From positions 806,001-870,000 of the forward strand of contig NZ_JAHVJA010000001.1 in the NCBI RefSeq assembly GCF_019801465.1: a stretch of 64,000 nucleotides of DNA. Reading direction: 5' to 3'. Positions 27,365 through 36,112 of this stretch are shown piece by piece. Source of the stretch: Leisingera daeponensis (lineage in GTDB: Bacteria > Pseudomonadota > Alphaproteobacteria > Rhodobacterales > Rhodobacteraceae). A model generated the notes under the pieces. The model did not search any database. It worked only from the letters and a program-made list of their open reading frames with translations, and had not been told where the DNA came from. Position numbers and translations under genes: made by a program. Position 1 is the stretch's first letter. Each line of letters starts with the position of its first letter.

Positions 27365-30300
27365 TCTGCTTCTCTCCATCCTTGTCGTAGAAGACCGGGT
27401 CAACGATCTTGGCTTTGTAGGTCTTGCCGTCAGTGCCCGGGAACTCGATCACTTCACCCATCCGCTTGGGACCGTGCTTGACCAGGCCCATGGCGATGCC
27501 GCGGCCCAGGGTCGCGGAATGATAGGTCGAGGTCACCCGGCCGATCATGTTGCGCTGGCCGTTGGCGTTGACGCCTTCACCCACCGCATAGGCGCCGTCC
27601 GGCAGCACCGAACCGTCCACGGTTTCCAGGCCAACCAGCTGCCAGCGGTCCGGGTCGACCATGTGCGAGCGCGCTTGCGCGCGTTTGCCCAGGTAGTCTT
27701 CCTTCTTCTTCGACAGCGCCCAATGCAGCCCCAGATCCTGCGGGATCACGGTGCCATCGGTCTCGTCGCCGATCATGATGAAGCCCTTCTCGGCGCGCAG
27801 GATGTGCAGGGTCTCGGTGCCGTAAGGCATGACGCCGAATTCCTTGCCCGCTTCCATCAGCGCATCCCAGAACGCCTGGCCCTCGGAGGCCGCAACCGCG
27901 ATCTCGTAGGACAGTTCGCCCGAGAAGGAGATCCGGTAAGCCCGGGCGTCGAATTCGCCGATTTTGCCGTCGCGCCATTCCATGAACGGCAGCGCCTCTT
28001 TCGAGACGTCCATGCCGCCGCCAGCCGCCGCGTTCAGCTTCTCCAGCACCTTGCGGGCGTTGGGGCCGACCACCGCGATCTGAGCGTACTGCTCGGTCAC
28101 GTTGGCAACATAGACTTTCCAGTCCCACCATTCGGTCTGCAGCCACTCTTCCATCCAGCCGTGGATGCGCTCGGCGCCGCCGGTGGTGGTGTGGCACAGC
28201 CAGGTGTCCTCGTCGATGCGGGCTACCACGCCATCGTCCATCAGGAAGCCGTTCTCGGTGCACATCAGGCCGTAGCGGCATTTGCCCGGCTTCAGCGTGG
28301 ACATCATGTTGGTGTACATCATGTCCAGGAACTTGCCTGCGTCGGGGCCTTTCACGACCAGCTTGCCAAGGGTCGAGGCATCCAGCAGGCCGAGGTTCTC
28401 GCGGGTGTTCTTCACCTCGCGGTTCACCGCGGCATGACGGTCCTCGCCCGGCTTGTTGATGGAGAACGGACGGCGCCACTGGCCGACTGGCTCCCAATCC
28501 GCGCCGTTCTTGTCGAACCAGTCGTAGATCGGCGTCTTGCGCACCGGCTGGAAGATCTCGGCCCGTGCTTCACCCGCGATCGCGCCCAGCGAGATTGGGT
28601 GGTACGGCGGACGGAAGGTGGTGGTGCCCACCTGCGGGATTTCCGAGTTCAGGCTGTCGGCCAGAATGGCCAGGCCGTTGATGTTGGACAGTTTGCCCTG
28701 GTCGGTGGCCATGCCCAGCGTGGTGTAACGCTTGGTGTGCTCGACGCTCTCGTAGCCTTCGCGCGCAGCCAGTTGCACGTCCGACACTTTCACGTCGTTC
28801 TGATAGTCCAGCCAGGACTTCATGCGCAGCTTGACGTCTGCCTTTGCAGGCATCAGCCAGACCGCTTCCATGCGGGCTTCTTCCTCGGCTTCACCCTTGG
28901 CAGCCGTCACGGATTTTGCCGGGAAGCCAGCTGCTTCAGCCGCCTTGGCGCCAGCCGCGGCTGCGTCTTCCAGCAGCGCGCCCAGGCCGAACTCGCCATT
29001 GGCGGCACCGGCCGGCACCACAAAGCCCTGGCCGTTGTCGCCAAGCGGCGGACGGGAGGCGTCGGGGCGGAAGTTGGCGTTCACCTCGTCCCAGATCAGC
29101 TTGCCGCCGCAGTGGGACCACAGGTGGACCACCGGCGACCAGCCGCCGGACATGGCAACCGCATCGGCCTGCACGACTTCACGCGCGCCGCCCTCGCCGT
29201 TCTGGGCGCAGATGGCGACCTCGGTCACGCATTTGCCGTCCTTCACCTTGGCGATGGCGCGGCCCAGTTCGACCCGGATGCCCTTCTCGCGGACCGCTTC
29301 CATCAGCGCGCCGCCGCCGGTTTCGCGGGTGTCGACCACGCGGACCACTTCGACGCCTGCGTCATGCAGCACCAGAGCGGTGCGGTAGGCGTCGTCGTTG
29401 TTGGTGGCAACCACGACCTTCTGGCCCGGGTTGATGCCCCAGTTCACCACATAGTCGCGCATCGAGGCTGCCAGCATCACGCCGGGTACATCGTTGCCAG
29501 CAAAGGACAGCGGGCGCTCGATCGCACCGGTTGCGGTGACGATCTGGCTCGCACGGATCCGCCACAGGCGGTGGCGCGGCCCGCCCTGGCCCGGTGCATG
29601 GTCGGTCAGGCGCTCATAACCCAGGGCATAGCCGTGGTCATAGACGCCGGAGCCCATGCAGCGGTCGCGCAGGGTGACGTTGTCCATCGCGCGCAGCTCT
29701 GCCAGGGTCTTTTCGATCCAGACCTCGGGCGCATCGCCATCAATGGTGCCGCCGTCGACCGGTGCGCGGCCGCCCCAGTGGCCGTTCTGTTCCAGCACCA
29801 GAACCTTGGCGCCCGACGCCGCAGCCGCCTTGGCCGCCTGCAGGCCGGCAACGCCGCCGCCGATGACCAGAACGTCCGCGAAGAAGTAGAAGTGCTCGTA
29901 GGTGTCGGCGTCCTTCAGCTCCTTGTCGGGGGCTGCGCCCAGACCTGCGGACTTCCGGATGATCGGCTCGTAGACGTGTTTCCACAGCGGACGCGGGTGG
30001 ATGAACATCTTGTAGTAGAAGCCGGCCGTCAGGAACCGGGACAGCTTGTTGTTGATCGACAGGACGTCGAACTCCAGGCTGGGCCAGTGGTTCTGCGACT
30101 GCGCGGTCAGGCCGGAAAACAATTCGGTGGTGGTGGCGCGCTGGTTCGGCTCGTAACGGTCGCCCACACCCAGCTGCATCAGCGCATTGGGCTCTTCCGA
30201 ACCGGATGCGACAACGCCGCGCGGGCGGTGGTACTTGAACGAGCGGCCCATCATCACCTGGCCGTTAGCCAGAAGTGCGGAGGCCAGTGTATCGCCGGCA

Positions 30301-30389
30301 AAGCCCTTCATGGACTTTCCGTTGAAGGTGAAGGCGATCTGTTTGGAGCGGTCGATCAGCCGGCCGTGCTTGGCAAGACGCGTGCTCAT
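27357..30389 (-). CDS. soxA: Sarcosine oxidase alpha subunit
   Basis: The 1010-residue protein begins with a ferredoxin-like domain, then an NAD-binding Rossmann motif GGGVAG at residues 177-182, a pyridine nucleotide-disulfide oxidoreductase region and a C-terminal GcvT-like folate-binding domain from about 620 (NREVKNTRENLGLLDASTLGKLVVKGPDAGKFLDMMYTN). This is the standard SoxA layout; it receives the methyl group from sarcosine on tetrahydrofolate. It starts 49 nt after soxD. Confidence 0.97.
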   Translation of the reverse strand: MSTRLAKHGRLIDRSKQIAFTFNGKSMKGFAGDTLASALLANGQVMMGRSFKYHRPRGVVASGSEEPNALMQLGVGDRYEPNQRATTTELFSGLTAQSQNHWPSLEFDVLSINNKLSRFLTAGFYYKMFIHPRPLWKHVYEPIIRKSAGLGAAPDKELKDADTYEHFYFFADVLVIGGGVAGLQAAKAAAASGAKVLVLEQNGHWGGRAPVDGGTIDGDAPEVWIEKTLAELRAMDNVTLRDRCMGSGVYDHGYALGYERLTDHAPGQGGPRHRLWRIRASQIVTATGAIERPLSFAGNDVPGVMLAASMRDYVVNWGINPGQKVVVATNNDDAYRTALVLHDAGVEVVRVVDTRETGGGALMEAVREKGIRVELGRAIAKVKDGKCVTEVAICAQNGEGGAREVVQADAVAMSGGWSPVVHLWSHCGGKLIWDEVNANFRPDASRPPLGDNGQGFVVPAGAANGEFGLGALLEDAAAAGAKAAEAAGFPAKSVTAAKGEAEEEARMEAVWLMPAKADVKLRMKSWLDYQNDVKVSDVQLAAREGYESVEHTKRYTTLGMATDQGKLSNINGLAILADSLNSEIPQVGTTTFRPPYHPISLGAIAGEARAEIFQPVRKTPIYDWFDKNGADWEPVGQWRRPFSINKPGEDRHAAVNREVKNTRENLGLLDASTLGKLVVKGPDAGKFLDMMYTNMMSTLKPGKCRYGLMCTENGFLMDDGVVARIDEDTWLCHTTTGGAERIHGWMEEWLQTEWWDWKVYVANVTEQYAQIAVVGPNARKVLEKLNAAAGGGMDVSKEALPFMEWRDGKIGEFDARAYRISFSGELSYEIAVAASEGQAFWDALMEAGKEFGVMPYGTETLHILRAEKGFIMIGDETDGTVIPQDLGLHWALSKKKEDYLGKRAQARSHMVDPDRWQLVGLETVDGSVLPDGAYAVGEGVNANGQRNMIGRVTSTYHSATLGRGIAMGLVKHGPKRMGEVIEFPGTDGKTYKAKIVDPVFYDKDGEKQNV

Positions 30390-30438
30390 GGGCGCAGACC
30401 TTTCAAAAGAAAAGCGGGTGTTTCAGTCAGGCGGCGGA

Positions 30439-30780
30439 TCATTTCTGGCCGTCCGCAAATTCGCGCCAGGTCCAGCCCGGGCGTTTGGCAGCGATCTTGT
30501 CCTTGATCTCCTGCGTCGGCTCGCTGGTCTGGGCGGTGTAGGTGCCGAAGACCTCCAGCGTCATGGTGCAGCGGGCGGCATGGAACCACTTGCCGCAGCC
30601 GTTGGCATGGCGCCAGCGTTCGAAATGAACGCCTTTGGGGTTTTCGCGCATGAACAGGTAGTCATGGAAGTCATCATCCGAGGAGCCGGGGCCAAAACGC
30701 TTCAGATGCGCTTCGCCGCCTGCGGCCAGTTCGGTTTCTTCGGCTTTGACGCCGCAATAGGGGCATTCAAGGATCAGCAT
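30439..30780 (-). CDS. soxD: Sarcosine oxidase delta subunit
   Basis: The 113-residue protein starts MLILECPYCGVKAEETELAAGGEAHLKR and has the conserved HANGCGKWFHAARCTMT segment. The CPYC pair and later Cys/His residues match the zinc-binding delta subunit. A GGAGC ribosome site lies 9 nt before the ATG. It is transcribed with soxA, and a 240-nt gap separates it from the small membrane-protein gene upstream. Confidence 0.93.
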   Translation of the reverse strand: MLILECPYCGVKAEETELAAGGEAHLKRFGPGSSDDDFHDYLFMRENPKGVHFERWRHANGCGKWFHAARCTMTLEVFGTYTAQTSEPTQEIKDKIAAKRPGWTWREFADGQK

Positions 30781-30984
30781 TTTGCATGCTCCATCGAGAG
30801 GAATTCAGCGGCGCCGGAGCGACAGCGCAGCCCCGGGACCGCGCGCGCAGGCGCAGCCCGGCGCGCAGATGCGGCGCCCTTGGCACGTTTATTCAGTTGT
30901 GGGTACAGACCCGCACTCTGCCGCAGAACGGCAGAAGCATCGGCAACAGGCACCATCCGGGCCGGAACGGTGCCGCCGGAAACC

Positions 30985-31012
30985 GGCGCGCCGCCGCAAC
31001 GGGCGGCGCGCC
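30985..31012 (-). other. Intercistronic hairpin after the small sox-operon membrane gene
   Basis: A perfect 11-bp GC-only inverted repeat GGCGCGCCGCC/GGCGGCGCGCC with a six-base loop lies 8 nt past the stop at 31021. No T tract follows on the minus strand, so it is more likely an mRNA-stability or partial-attenuation element than a full terminator. The other bases of this gap, 30781-31020, hold no gene. Confidence 0.6.
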
Positions 31013-31020
31013 CGATTGCG

Positions 31021-31230
31021 TTATTGACCGGAGCCTTCGACTTCGCCTTCGATGGCGCTACCGTCCGGCAGTTCGATGCGCAGGTCAGGCTCGTCGACCG
31101 GGTTTTCGCCGCCAAGGACGAACCACCCGATGACCGCGAGCGCGACGACCACGCCGCCAAGGATGAACGCGAGCGCACCGTTGCCGGAGCCGGAGCCGGA
31201 CCCGGAATCGTTGTGAATTTCGTCAGACAT
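31021..31230 (-). CDS. Small single-pass membrane protein inside the sarcosine oxidase operon
   Basis: The 69-residue protein has a Gly/Ser-rich start (MSDEIHNDSGSGSGSGNGA), one membrane helix near residues 19-40 (LAFILGGVVVALAVIGWFVLG) and an acidic tail. The ATG at 31230 has AGGAGG six bases upstream. It lies between soxB (115 nt upstream) and soxD (240 nt downstream), on the same strand. No domain is recognised. Its place inside the operon suggests a link to membrane association of the oxidase, which is inference. Confidence 0.6.
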   Translation of the reverse strand: MSDEIHNDSGSGSGSGNGALAFILGGVVVALAVIGWFVLGGENPVDEPDLRIELPDGSAIEGEVEGSGQ

Positions 31231-31345
31231 GAGAACCTCCTGTGCAGATTGCAGTCCGGGGCCACAACGCCCGGACCTGCACGAAAGTTCCCCGCCGCAG
31301 CATGCCGCGCTGACGGCAAGCTGGACAGTGTCAGGTCGAGGTTCA

Positions 31346-32590
31346 TCAGTGCGCCACCCCCGCGGCGACGCTCTCGTCGATGAACTTGCCTTCTTTGAAG
31401 CGGTTGATCGAGAACTCCTCGGTCAGCGGCGAATGGCCGGTGGCCATCAGCTCCGCCATCGCCCAGCCCGACCCCGGGATCGACTTGAAGCCGCCGGTGC
31501 CCCAGCCGCAGTTGATGAAGCAGTTCTGCACCGGAGTCTTCGAGATGATCGGAGAGCGGTCGCCGGTCACGTCCACGATACCGCCCCACTGGCGCAGCAT
31601 CTTCAGGCGGCTGACCATCGGGAAGGTTTCTACCAGCGCGCGCACGGTTTCCTCGATGTGATGGAAGCTGCCGCGCTGGGTGTAGTTGTTGAACCCGTCG
31701 GTGCCGCCGCCGATCACCATCTCGCCCTTGTCGGACTGGGACATGTAGCCGTGCACGGTGTTGGCCATCACAACCACGTCCATGCAGGGCTTGATCGGCT
31801 CGGAAACCATCGCCTGCAGGGCCACGGATTCCATCGGCAGGCGGAAGCCCGCCATTTCCGACAGCACCGAAGCGTTGCCCGCAACGATCATACCGATCTT
31901 GTCGCAGTCGATCGGACCCTTGGTGGTGTCGACGCCCACGGTGCGGCCGTTCTCAACGCGGACGCCGGTGACTTCGCACTTCTGGATGATGTCCATGCCC
32001 ATGTCGGAGCACGCGCGCGCATAGCCCCAGGCCACCGCATCGTGGCGGGCGGTGCCGCCGCGTTCCTGCCACAGGCCGCCCAGCACGGGGTAGCGGGGGC
32101 CGTGCAGGTTGATGATCGGCACCAGTTCCTTGACGCGCTCCGGGGTGATCCACTCGGTTTTCACGCCCTGCTGCTGGTTGGCATGCGCGGTGCGCTTGTA
32201 GCCGCGGATTTCATGCTCGGTCTGCGCCAGCATGATCACGCCGCGCGGGCTGAACATCACGTTGTAGTTCAGGTCCTGCGACATGGTCTCGTACAGGCTG
32301 CGCGCCTTTTCATAGATCGCAGCCGAGGGATCCTGCAGGTAGTTCGAGCGGATGATGGTGGTGTTCCGGCCCGTATTGCCGCCACCCAGCCAGCCTTTCT
32401 CGATAATTGCGACATTGGTAATGCCGAAGTTCTTACCCAGGTAGTAGGCAGTGGCGAGGCCATGCCCGCCCGCCCCGACGATGACAACATCGTAGTGGCG
32501 TTTGGGTTCCGGCGAGCGCCAGGCGCGCTCCCATCCGGTGTGATAGCGCAGGGCTTCCCGCGCAACAGCAAAGACTGAATAGCGTTTCAT
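31346..32590 (-). CDS. soxB: Sarcosine oxidase beta subunit
   Basis: The 414-residue FAD-dependent subunit has the dinucleotide motif VIVGAGGHGLATAYYLGK near residues 36-53 and the ARHDAVAWGYAR stretch around residue 183, whose histidine corresponds to the site of covalent FMN attachment known in related enzymes. It performs the oxidative demethylation of sarcosine. It is the first gene of the sox operon; the 188-nt region upstream is shared with ccmI and must carry the promoter. Confidence 0.96.
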   Translation of the reverse strand: MKRYSVFAVAREALRYHTGWERAWRSPEPKRHYDVVIVGAGGHGLATAYYLGKNFGITNVAIIEKGWLGGGNTGRNTTIIRSNYLQDPSAAIYEKARSLYETMSQDLNYNVMFSPRGVIMLAQTEHEIRGYKRTAHANQQQGVKTEWITPERVKELVPIINLHGPRYPVLGGLWQERGGTARHDAVAWGYARACSDMGMDIIQKCEVTGVRVENGRTVGVDTTKGPIDCDKIGMIVAGNASVLSEMAGFRLPMESVALQAMVSEPIKPCMDVVVMANTVHGYMSQSDKGEMVIGGGTDGFNNYTQRGSFHHIEETVRALVETFPMVSRLKMLRQWGGIVDVTGDRSPIISKTPVQNCFINCGWGTGGFKSIPGSGWAMAELMATGHSPLTEEFSINRFKEGKFIDESVAAGVAH

Positions 32591-32778
32591 GAGCGAATCC
32601 GATGGTTCGTGTCTGTTAGCGGGTATGCCCGAAACGCATGGCAGCCCCGCGCCGTTTATCGCCCTGTTTCTGCGTTATTGCGACATATGTAACAGACGCT
32701 TTACGACAGGCCGCGGCAGATTGGCCCTTTTGTTCGCCGGTACCCGCATATAGATGAAAGCCAAACTTCGGAGACGGC

Positions 32779-34017
32779 ATGGTTTTCTGGACAGTCACCG
32801 CCCTAATCGCTTTATCGGCAGCCCTGCTGCTGGCAATGATCCTCATCCGCGCCCGTGAGCAAGGCGAGCCGGCCGCGGCCTACGACCTGAGGGTCTACCG
32901 CCAGCAGCTGCGTGAAGTCGACAAGGATCTGGCCCGCGGCGTGATCGCCGAAGCCGACGCCGAACGCATCCGCACCGAGATCTCCCGCCGCATCCTGGCC
33001 GCAGACGCCCAGGTGCAAAAAAGAAAGTCCGGCCCGTCCCAGCCGCGGGGGCTGTCGCTGGGCTTTGCCATCGCTGCGGCTGTCTTGATCACCGGCGGAA
33101 CCCTGGGCCTCTACTGGCAGCTGGGCGCGCCGGGCTACAGCGACCTGGGCCTGCAGGACCGCATCCGGATGGCAAGCGAACGCGCCGAGAACCGGCCCTC
33201 TCAGGCCGAGGCCGAGGCCGAAGTTCCGGCAATCGGGAAGCCGCAGGTGGAAGAAGGCTACATCAAGCTGGTCGAACAGTTGCGTAAGACCGCAGGCGAG
33301 CGCGAAGACGATGCCCAGGGCCAGGCCCTGCTGGCCCAGCACGAAGCCAATCTCGGCAACTTCAAGGCCGCCTATGAAGCCAAGACCAACTATATCCGGC
33401 TGGCCGGGGGCAAAGTGAACGCCCGCGACTTCACCGAGCTGGCCGAACTGAAGATCATGGCGGCCGGCGGCTATGTCTCCCCCGAGGCGCAGACCGACCT
33501 GCAGAAGGCCCGCGCAATAGACCCAGCACACGGCCCCGCCCGTTACTACTGGGGCCTGATGCTGGGCCAGATCGGCCGCCCCGACCTCGCCTATCGCGAA
33601 TGGGCCGCGACCCTGCGCGACGGCCCGGCGGACGCGCCCTGGGTCAAGGGCATTCAGGGCCAGATCGAGGAAATGGCCTTCCGGGCCGGGGTCGAATACC
33701 GCCCCATCACCCCCGGCGGCGGCACTGCCCCCGCCCTGCCCGGCCCCAGCGCCGAAGACATGTCCTCTGCCACCGAGCTGTCCGCTGAGGAACAGCAGGA
33801 AATGATCCGCGGCATGGTCAGCCGGCTGTCAGACCGTCTCGCCAACGAGGGCGGCTCGGCCGAGGAATGGGCCCGCCTGATCGGCGCCCTGTCGGTGCTG
33901 GGCGAAACCGAACGCGCCCGCACCGTCTATGACGAGGCCCGCGGTGCGTTCGAAGCCGACACAGAGGCGCTGGCACTGCTGGAAACCATAGCTGCGCAGG
34001 CAGGACTTACAGAATGA
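32779..34017 (+). CDS. ccmI: Cytochrome c-type biogenesis protein CcmI (CycH)
   Basis: The 412-residue protein has two membrane helices (residues 1-20 and about 95-118) with a cytoplasmic leucine-zipper-like loop (YRQQLREVDKDLARGVIAEADAERIRTEISRRIL), followed by a large periplasmic TPR-type domain. This is the CcmI layout; it chaperones apocytochrome c to the heme ligase. It lies apart from the ccmABC genes at the window start, as is common in alphaproteobacteria. Confidence 0.93.
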   Translation: MVFWTVTALIALSAALLLAMILIRAREQGEPAAAYDLRVYRQQLREVDKDLARGVIAEADAERIRTEISRRILAADAQVQKRKSGPSQPRGLSLGFAIAAAVLITGGTLGLYWQLGAPGYSDLGLQDRIRMASERAENRPSQAEAEAEVPAIGKPQVEEGYIKLVEQLRKTAGEREDDAQGQALLAQHEANLGNFKAAYEAKTNYIRLAGGKVNARDFTELAELKIMAAGGYVSPEAQTDLQKARAIDPAHGPARYYWGLMLGQIGRPDLAYREWAATLRDGPADAPWVKGIQGQIEEMAFRAGVEYRPITPGGGTAPALPGPSAEDMSSATELSAEEQQEMIRGMVSRLSDRLANEGGSAEEWARLIGALSVLGETERARTVYDEARGAFEADTEALALLETIAAQAGLTE

Positions 34018-34487
34018 TCCACGACGCTTTCGAAGATTTCGCCGCCGCCCTGCCGCCGATGAGCGCGCTGATGGGGCTGGACCTCGGCACCAAGACCATC
34101 GGCGTTGCCGTCTCCGACCGTATCGGCGCGGTGGCGACGCCGCTGGAAACCGTGAAGCGCAAGAAGTTCTCAGCAGACGCCGCGCGCCTCTTGGAAATCA
34201 TCCAAGCCCGCGACATCAGCGGCATCCTCCTCGGCCTGCCCCGCAACATGGACGGCACCGAGGGCCCGCGCTGCCAATCCACCCGCGCCTTTGCCCGCAA
34301 TCTGATGCAACTGACCGATTTGCCGATCAGCTTCTGGGACGAGCGCCTCAGCACCGTGGCGGCAGAAAAAGCGCTTCTTGAGGCGGATACGACACGCAAA
34401 CGCCGCGCAGAGGTTATCGACCACGTCGCGGCCTCCTATATCTTGCAAGGCGCATTGGACCGGATGCGGCATTTGAAGAACGGGTGA
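34014..34487 (+). CDS. ruvX: Putative Holliday junction resolvase RuvX (YqgF)
   Basis: The 157-residue protein has an RNase H-like fold with MGLDLGTKTIGVAVSD near residue 17, the GILLGLPRNMDGTEGP loop and the DERLSTVAAE motif containing conserved acidic residues. YqgF family proteins are nucleases implicated in 16S rRNA 5'-end processing. The ATG at 34014 overlaps the ccmI stop by 4 nt, and the DUF1289 gene starts one base after its own stop codon, so the three genes are tightly coupled. Confidence 0.93.
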   Translation: MIHDAFEDFAAALPPMSALMGLDLGTKTIGVAVSDRIGAVATPLETVKRKKFSADAARLLEIIQARDISGILLGLPRNMDGTEGPRCQSTRAFARNLMQLTDLPISFWDERLSTVAAEKALLEADTTRKRRAEVIDHVAASYILQGALDRMRHLKNG

Positions 34488-34724
34488 ATGATGACTGACG
34501 ACGTTTGGAAACGGGACGAGATCCAATCCCCCTGCATCAAGATCTGCGTCGTCCACCCCGAGGCCCGTATCTGCACCGGCTGCTACCGCTCCATCGACGA
34601 GATCCGCGACTGGTCCAAGATGACCAACGAGGAACGCGCAGGCATCATGAACGACCTGCCCGCCCGCGCCAGCAAACTGGTCAAGCGCCGCGGCGGACGT
34701 GGCGCGAGGTTAAAGCGCAGTTAA
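34488..34724 (+). CDS. DUF1289 small cysteine protein
   Basis: The 78-residue protein has the family pattern PCIKICVVHPEARICTGCYRSIDEIRDWSKM, with four cysteines spaced for metal or Fe-S binding, then a basic tail (KLVKRRGGRGARLKRS). Function is unknown. It follows ruvX directly. The C-terminal basic residues may be used for RNA or DNA contact, which is speculation. Confidence 0.82.
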   Translation: MMTDDVWKRDEIQSPCIKICVVHPEARICTGCYRSIDEIRDWSKMTNEERAGIMNDLPARASKLVKRRGGRGARLKRS

Positions 34725-34771
34725 GCATGTCGCTCAAAAGTGGGAACCGGTTTTGAGCTTCTCGGACATGC
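34725..34771. repeat. Palindromic intergenic element, RIME/REP-like
   Basis: GCATGTC at the left end pairs with GACATGC at the right, and an inner pair CTCAAAA/TTTTGAG flanks the AACCGGTT core. This nested architecture resembles palindromic elements common in rhizobial intergenic regions. It begins at the base after the DUF1289 stop. It could also act as a transcription terminator hairpin, but no T run follows. Confidence 0.55.
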
Positions 34772-34838
34772 GTAATCAAACAGCTAACGCGGCGAGCGGT
34801 GAGGTAACCGTTTGCAAACCATGCGGAATAAGCACTGA

Positions 34839-34866
34839 CCCAATGTTTCGCGCGCGAAACATTGGG
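34839..34866. repeat. 28-bp perfect palindrome
   Basis: Two 14-base arms, CCCAATGTTTCGCG and its exact reverse complement CGCGAAACATTGGG, meet with no spacer. It lies between the DUF1289 gene and the 80-residue membrane protein. Such symmetry fits an operator, a cruciform or a bidirectional stem-loop. The remaining bases from 34772 to 34955 hold no gene. Confidence 0.75.
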
Positions 34867-34955
34867 ATAGGATTGCTGACCTATCTGCAGAGGGCGAAAG
34901 CCTAGCGGTTAAGTAACGCCGTAGCGGTGGAAACTAGCAGTTTTTCGCGGCCAAT

Positions 34956-35198
34956 CTAGCCTCGGGAAACAAACCTCTTCACGTCATAGAAACCCACCCC
35001 TGCCAGCAAAGGCAGAAACGACCACACCAAGTATGGGACAAGATAACTTGATCTACTTTGCAGGTAGTAGTCAGGCTCATATACCACATAGTAAACCAAG
35101 CCAGCTTGGACAGCCGAAGCAATAACAAATAGCTTTGCAAGCCACGGCAGCCCTCCTTTGTTCTTTAAGTACTCAGCAAACTCTGCTTGGCTTGGCAT
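34956..35198 (-). CDS. Small two-TM hypothetical membrane protein
   Basis: The 80-residue protein starts MPSQAEFAEYLKNKGGLPWLA and has two membrane segments (LFVIASAVQAGLVYYVVYE and YLVPYLVWSFLPLLAGVGFY), separated by a short loop rich in Tyr. The coding region is noticeably more A/T-rich than its neighbours and stands alone in a repeat-bearing intergenic stretch, so it could be recently acquired. No recognised family. No good ribosome-binding site decides the start. Confidence 0.5.
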   Translation of the reverse strand: MPSQAEFAEYLKNKGGLPWLAKLFVIASAVQAGLVYYVVYEPDYYLQSRSSYLVPYLVWSFLPLLAGVGFYDVKRFVSRG

Positions 35199-35304
35199 TT
35201 GAAGAACCTCTACTTCCTAAGTCCGCCCAGTGTTGAAACAATCTCACGACACGCTCTGAATGTGCTTAGCAAGCGGCTGACTGTTGAGGCAAGAAACTAC
35301 AACC

Positions 35305-36102
35305 TCACCCCTCCGCCAGCCACCCCTTGGTCCAATCCGCCAACTCCGGGCGGAAATAGGCGATCATCCGGCCCTCCACCGGCGCGCTTGCCCCCTCAGC
35401 CCAGGGCGCAACCCCGTGCAGGCACAGCCGGTGCATCAAATAGGATTCACCAGGCTTGGCGTGAACGGTGATCCGCGGGCAGGTCTCGAACACCTCGGCG
35501 CGGGCTGCCGTGTAGGCATCGGTCACATCCACGTCCGCCCAGTCCGCAGGCGATACCCCCTCGAACGCGGCGGCAAAGGCGCGCCGCATAATGCGGTGGC
35601 TGCCCTCCCAGACCGACAGCGGCGCCGCATCCGGGCTGCTGTCATTCAGCGGGATGCCCAGCACCCAGGCATGCGGCTCCTCCACCTTGCGGCGGCGGTG
35701 CTCGCCATACATCTTCACCCCGTCCACATGTGCCGCGTCGCGTTTGACTCGGTAGCGGAAGGCGGCCTCGCCCTCACCCGGGCGCGGGCGCGGATAGCCG
35801 GGAAAAACCGAGGACACCTGCGCCCGGTGCAGGTCCGGAATCGGGCCGTGGTTCTGCGTAATAAACTCAATCGGCACCCCCGCCAGCGGCGGCCCATCGG
35901 GCAAACGGCCCTGCGCATCATTCGGCAGTGCATCAACGCCGATGAACCAGGTGCGCTCGCACTGGAACCACTCGGCGCAGGCCGGATCCTCCAGCGAGGC
36001 CACTCCGTGCGGCAGGGCATCCGCCGCCCAGGCCGCGATCTGCGGATCATGGCCGAACCGCACCCAGCCCTTGTCCTGATACTGTGTAAACGGATCCTGC
36101 AT
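35305..36102 (-). CDS. Phytanoyl-CoA dioxygenase (PhyH) family protein
   Basis: The 265-residue protein carries H-x-D at residues 125-127 (HVD) and a distal histidine at 229 (LCLHGV), the facial triad of Fe(II)/2-oxoglutarate dioxygenases of the PhyH type, followed by EGRMIAYFRPE with an arginine suited to bind 2-oxoglutarate. The substrate is unknown. I start at the ATG at 36102, preceded by GAGGG; an upstream ATG at 36123 lies in the TSUP gene. Confidence 0.75.
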   Translation of the reverse strand: MQDPFTQYQDKGWVRFGHDPQIAAWAADALPHGVASLEDPACAEWFQCERTWFIGVDALPNDAQGRLPDGPPLAGVPIEFITQNHGPIPDLHRAQVSSVFPGYPRPRPGEGEAAFRYRVKRDAAHVDGVKMYGEHRRRKVEEPHAWVLGIPLNDSSPDAAPLSVWEGSHRIMRRAFAAAFEGVSPADWADVDVTDAYTAARAEVFETCPRITVHAKPGESYLMHRLCLHGVAPWAEGASAPVEGRMIAYFRPELADWTKGWLAEG

Positions 36103-36112
36103 CTTCACACCC

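Noticed and set aside
27192-30506. A 1104-codon open frame on the plus strand opposite soxA and soxG
   Set aside because: It is the antisense shadow of two certain genes in GC-rich DNA; its composition is Ala/Arg/Gly/His-rich with no domain.
34772-34955. Possible structured RNA in the gap with several short inverted repeats
   Set aside because: Apart from the two palindromes, I could not draw one stable, conserved-looking fold, so no RNA gene is called.
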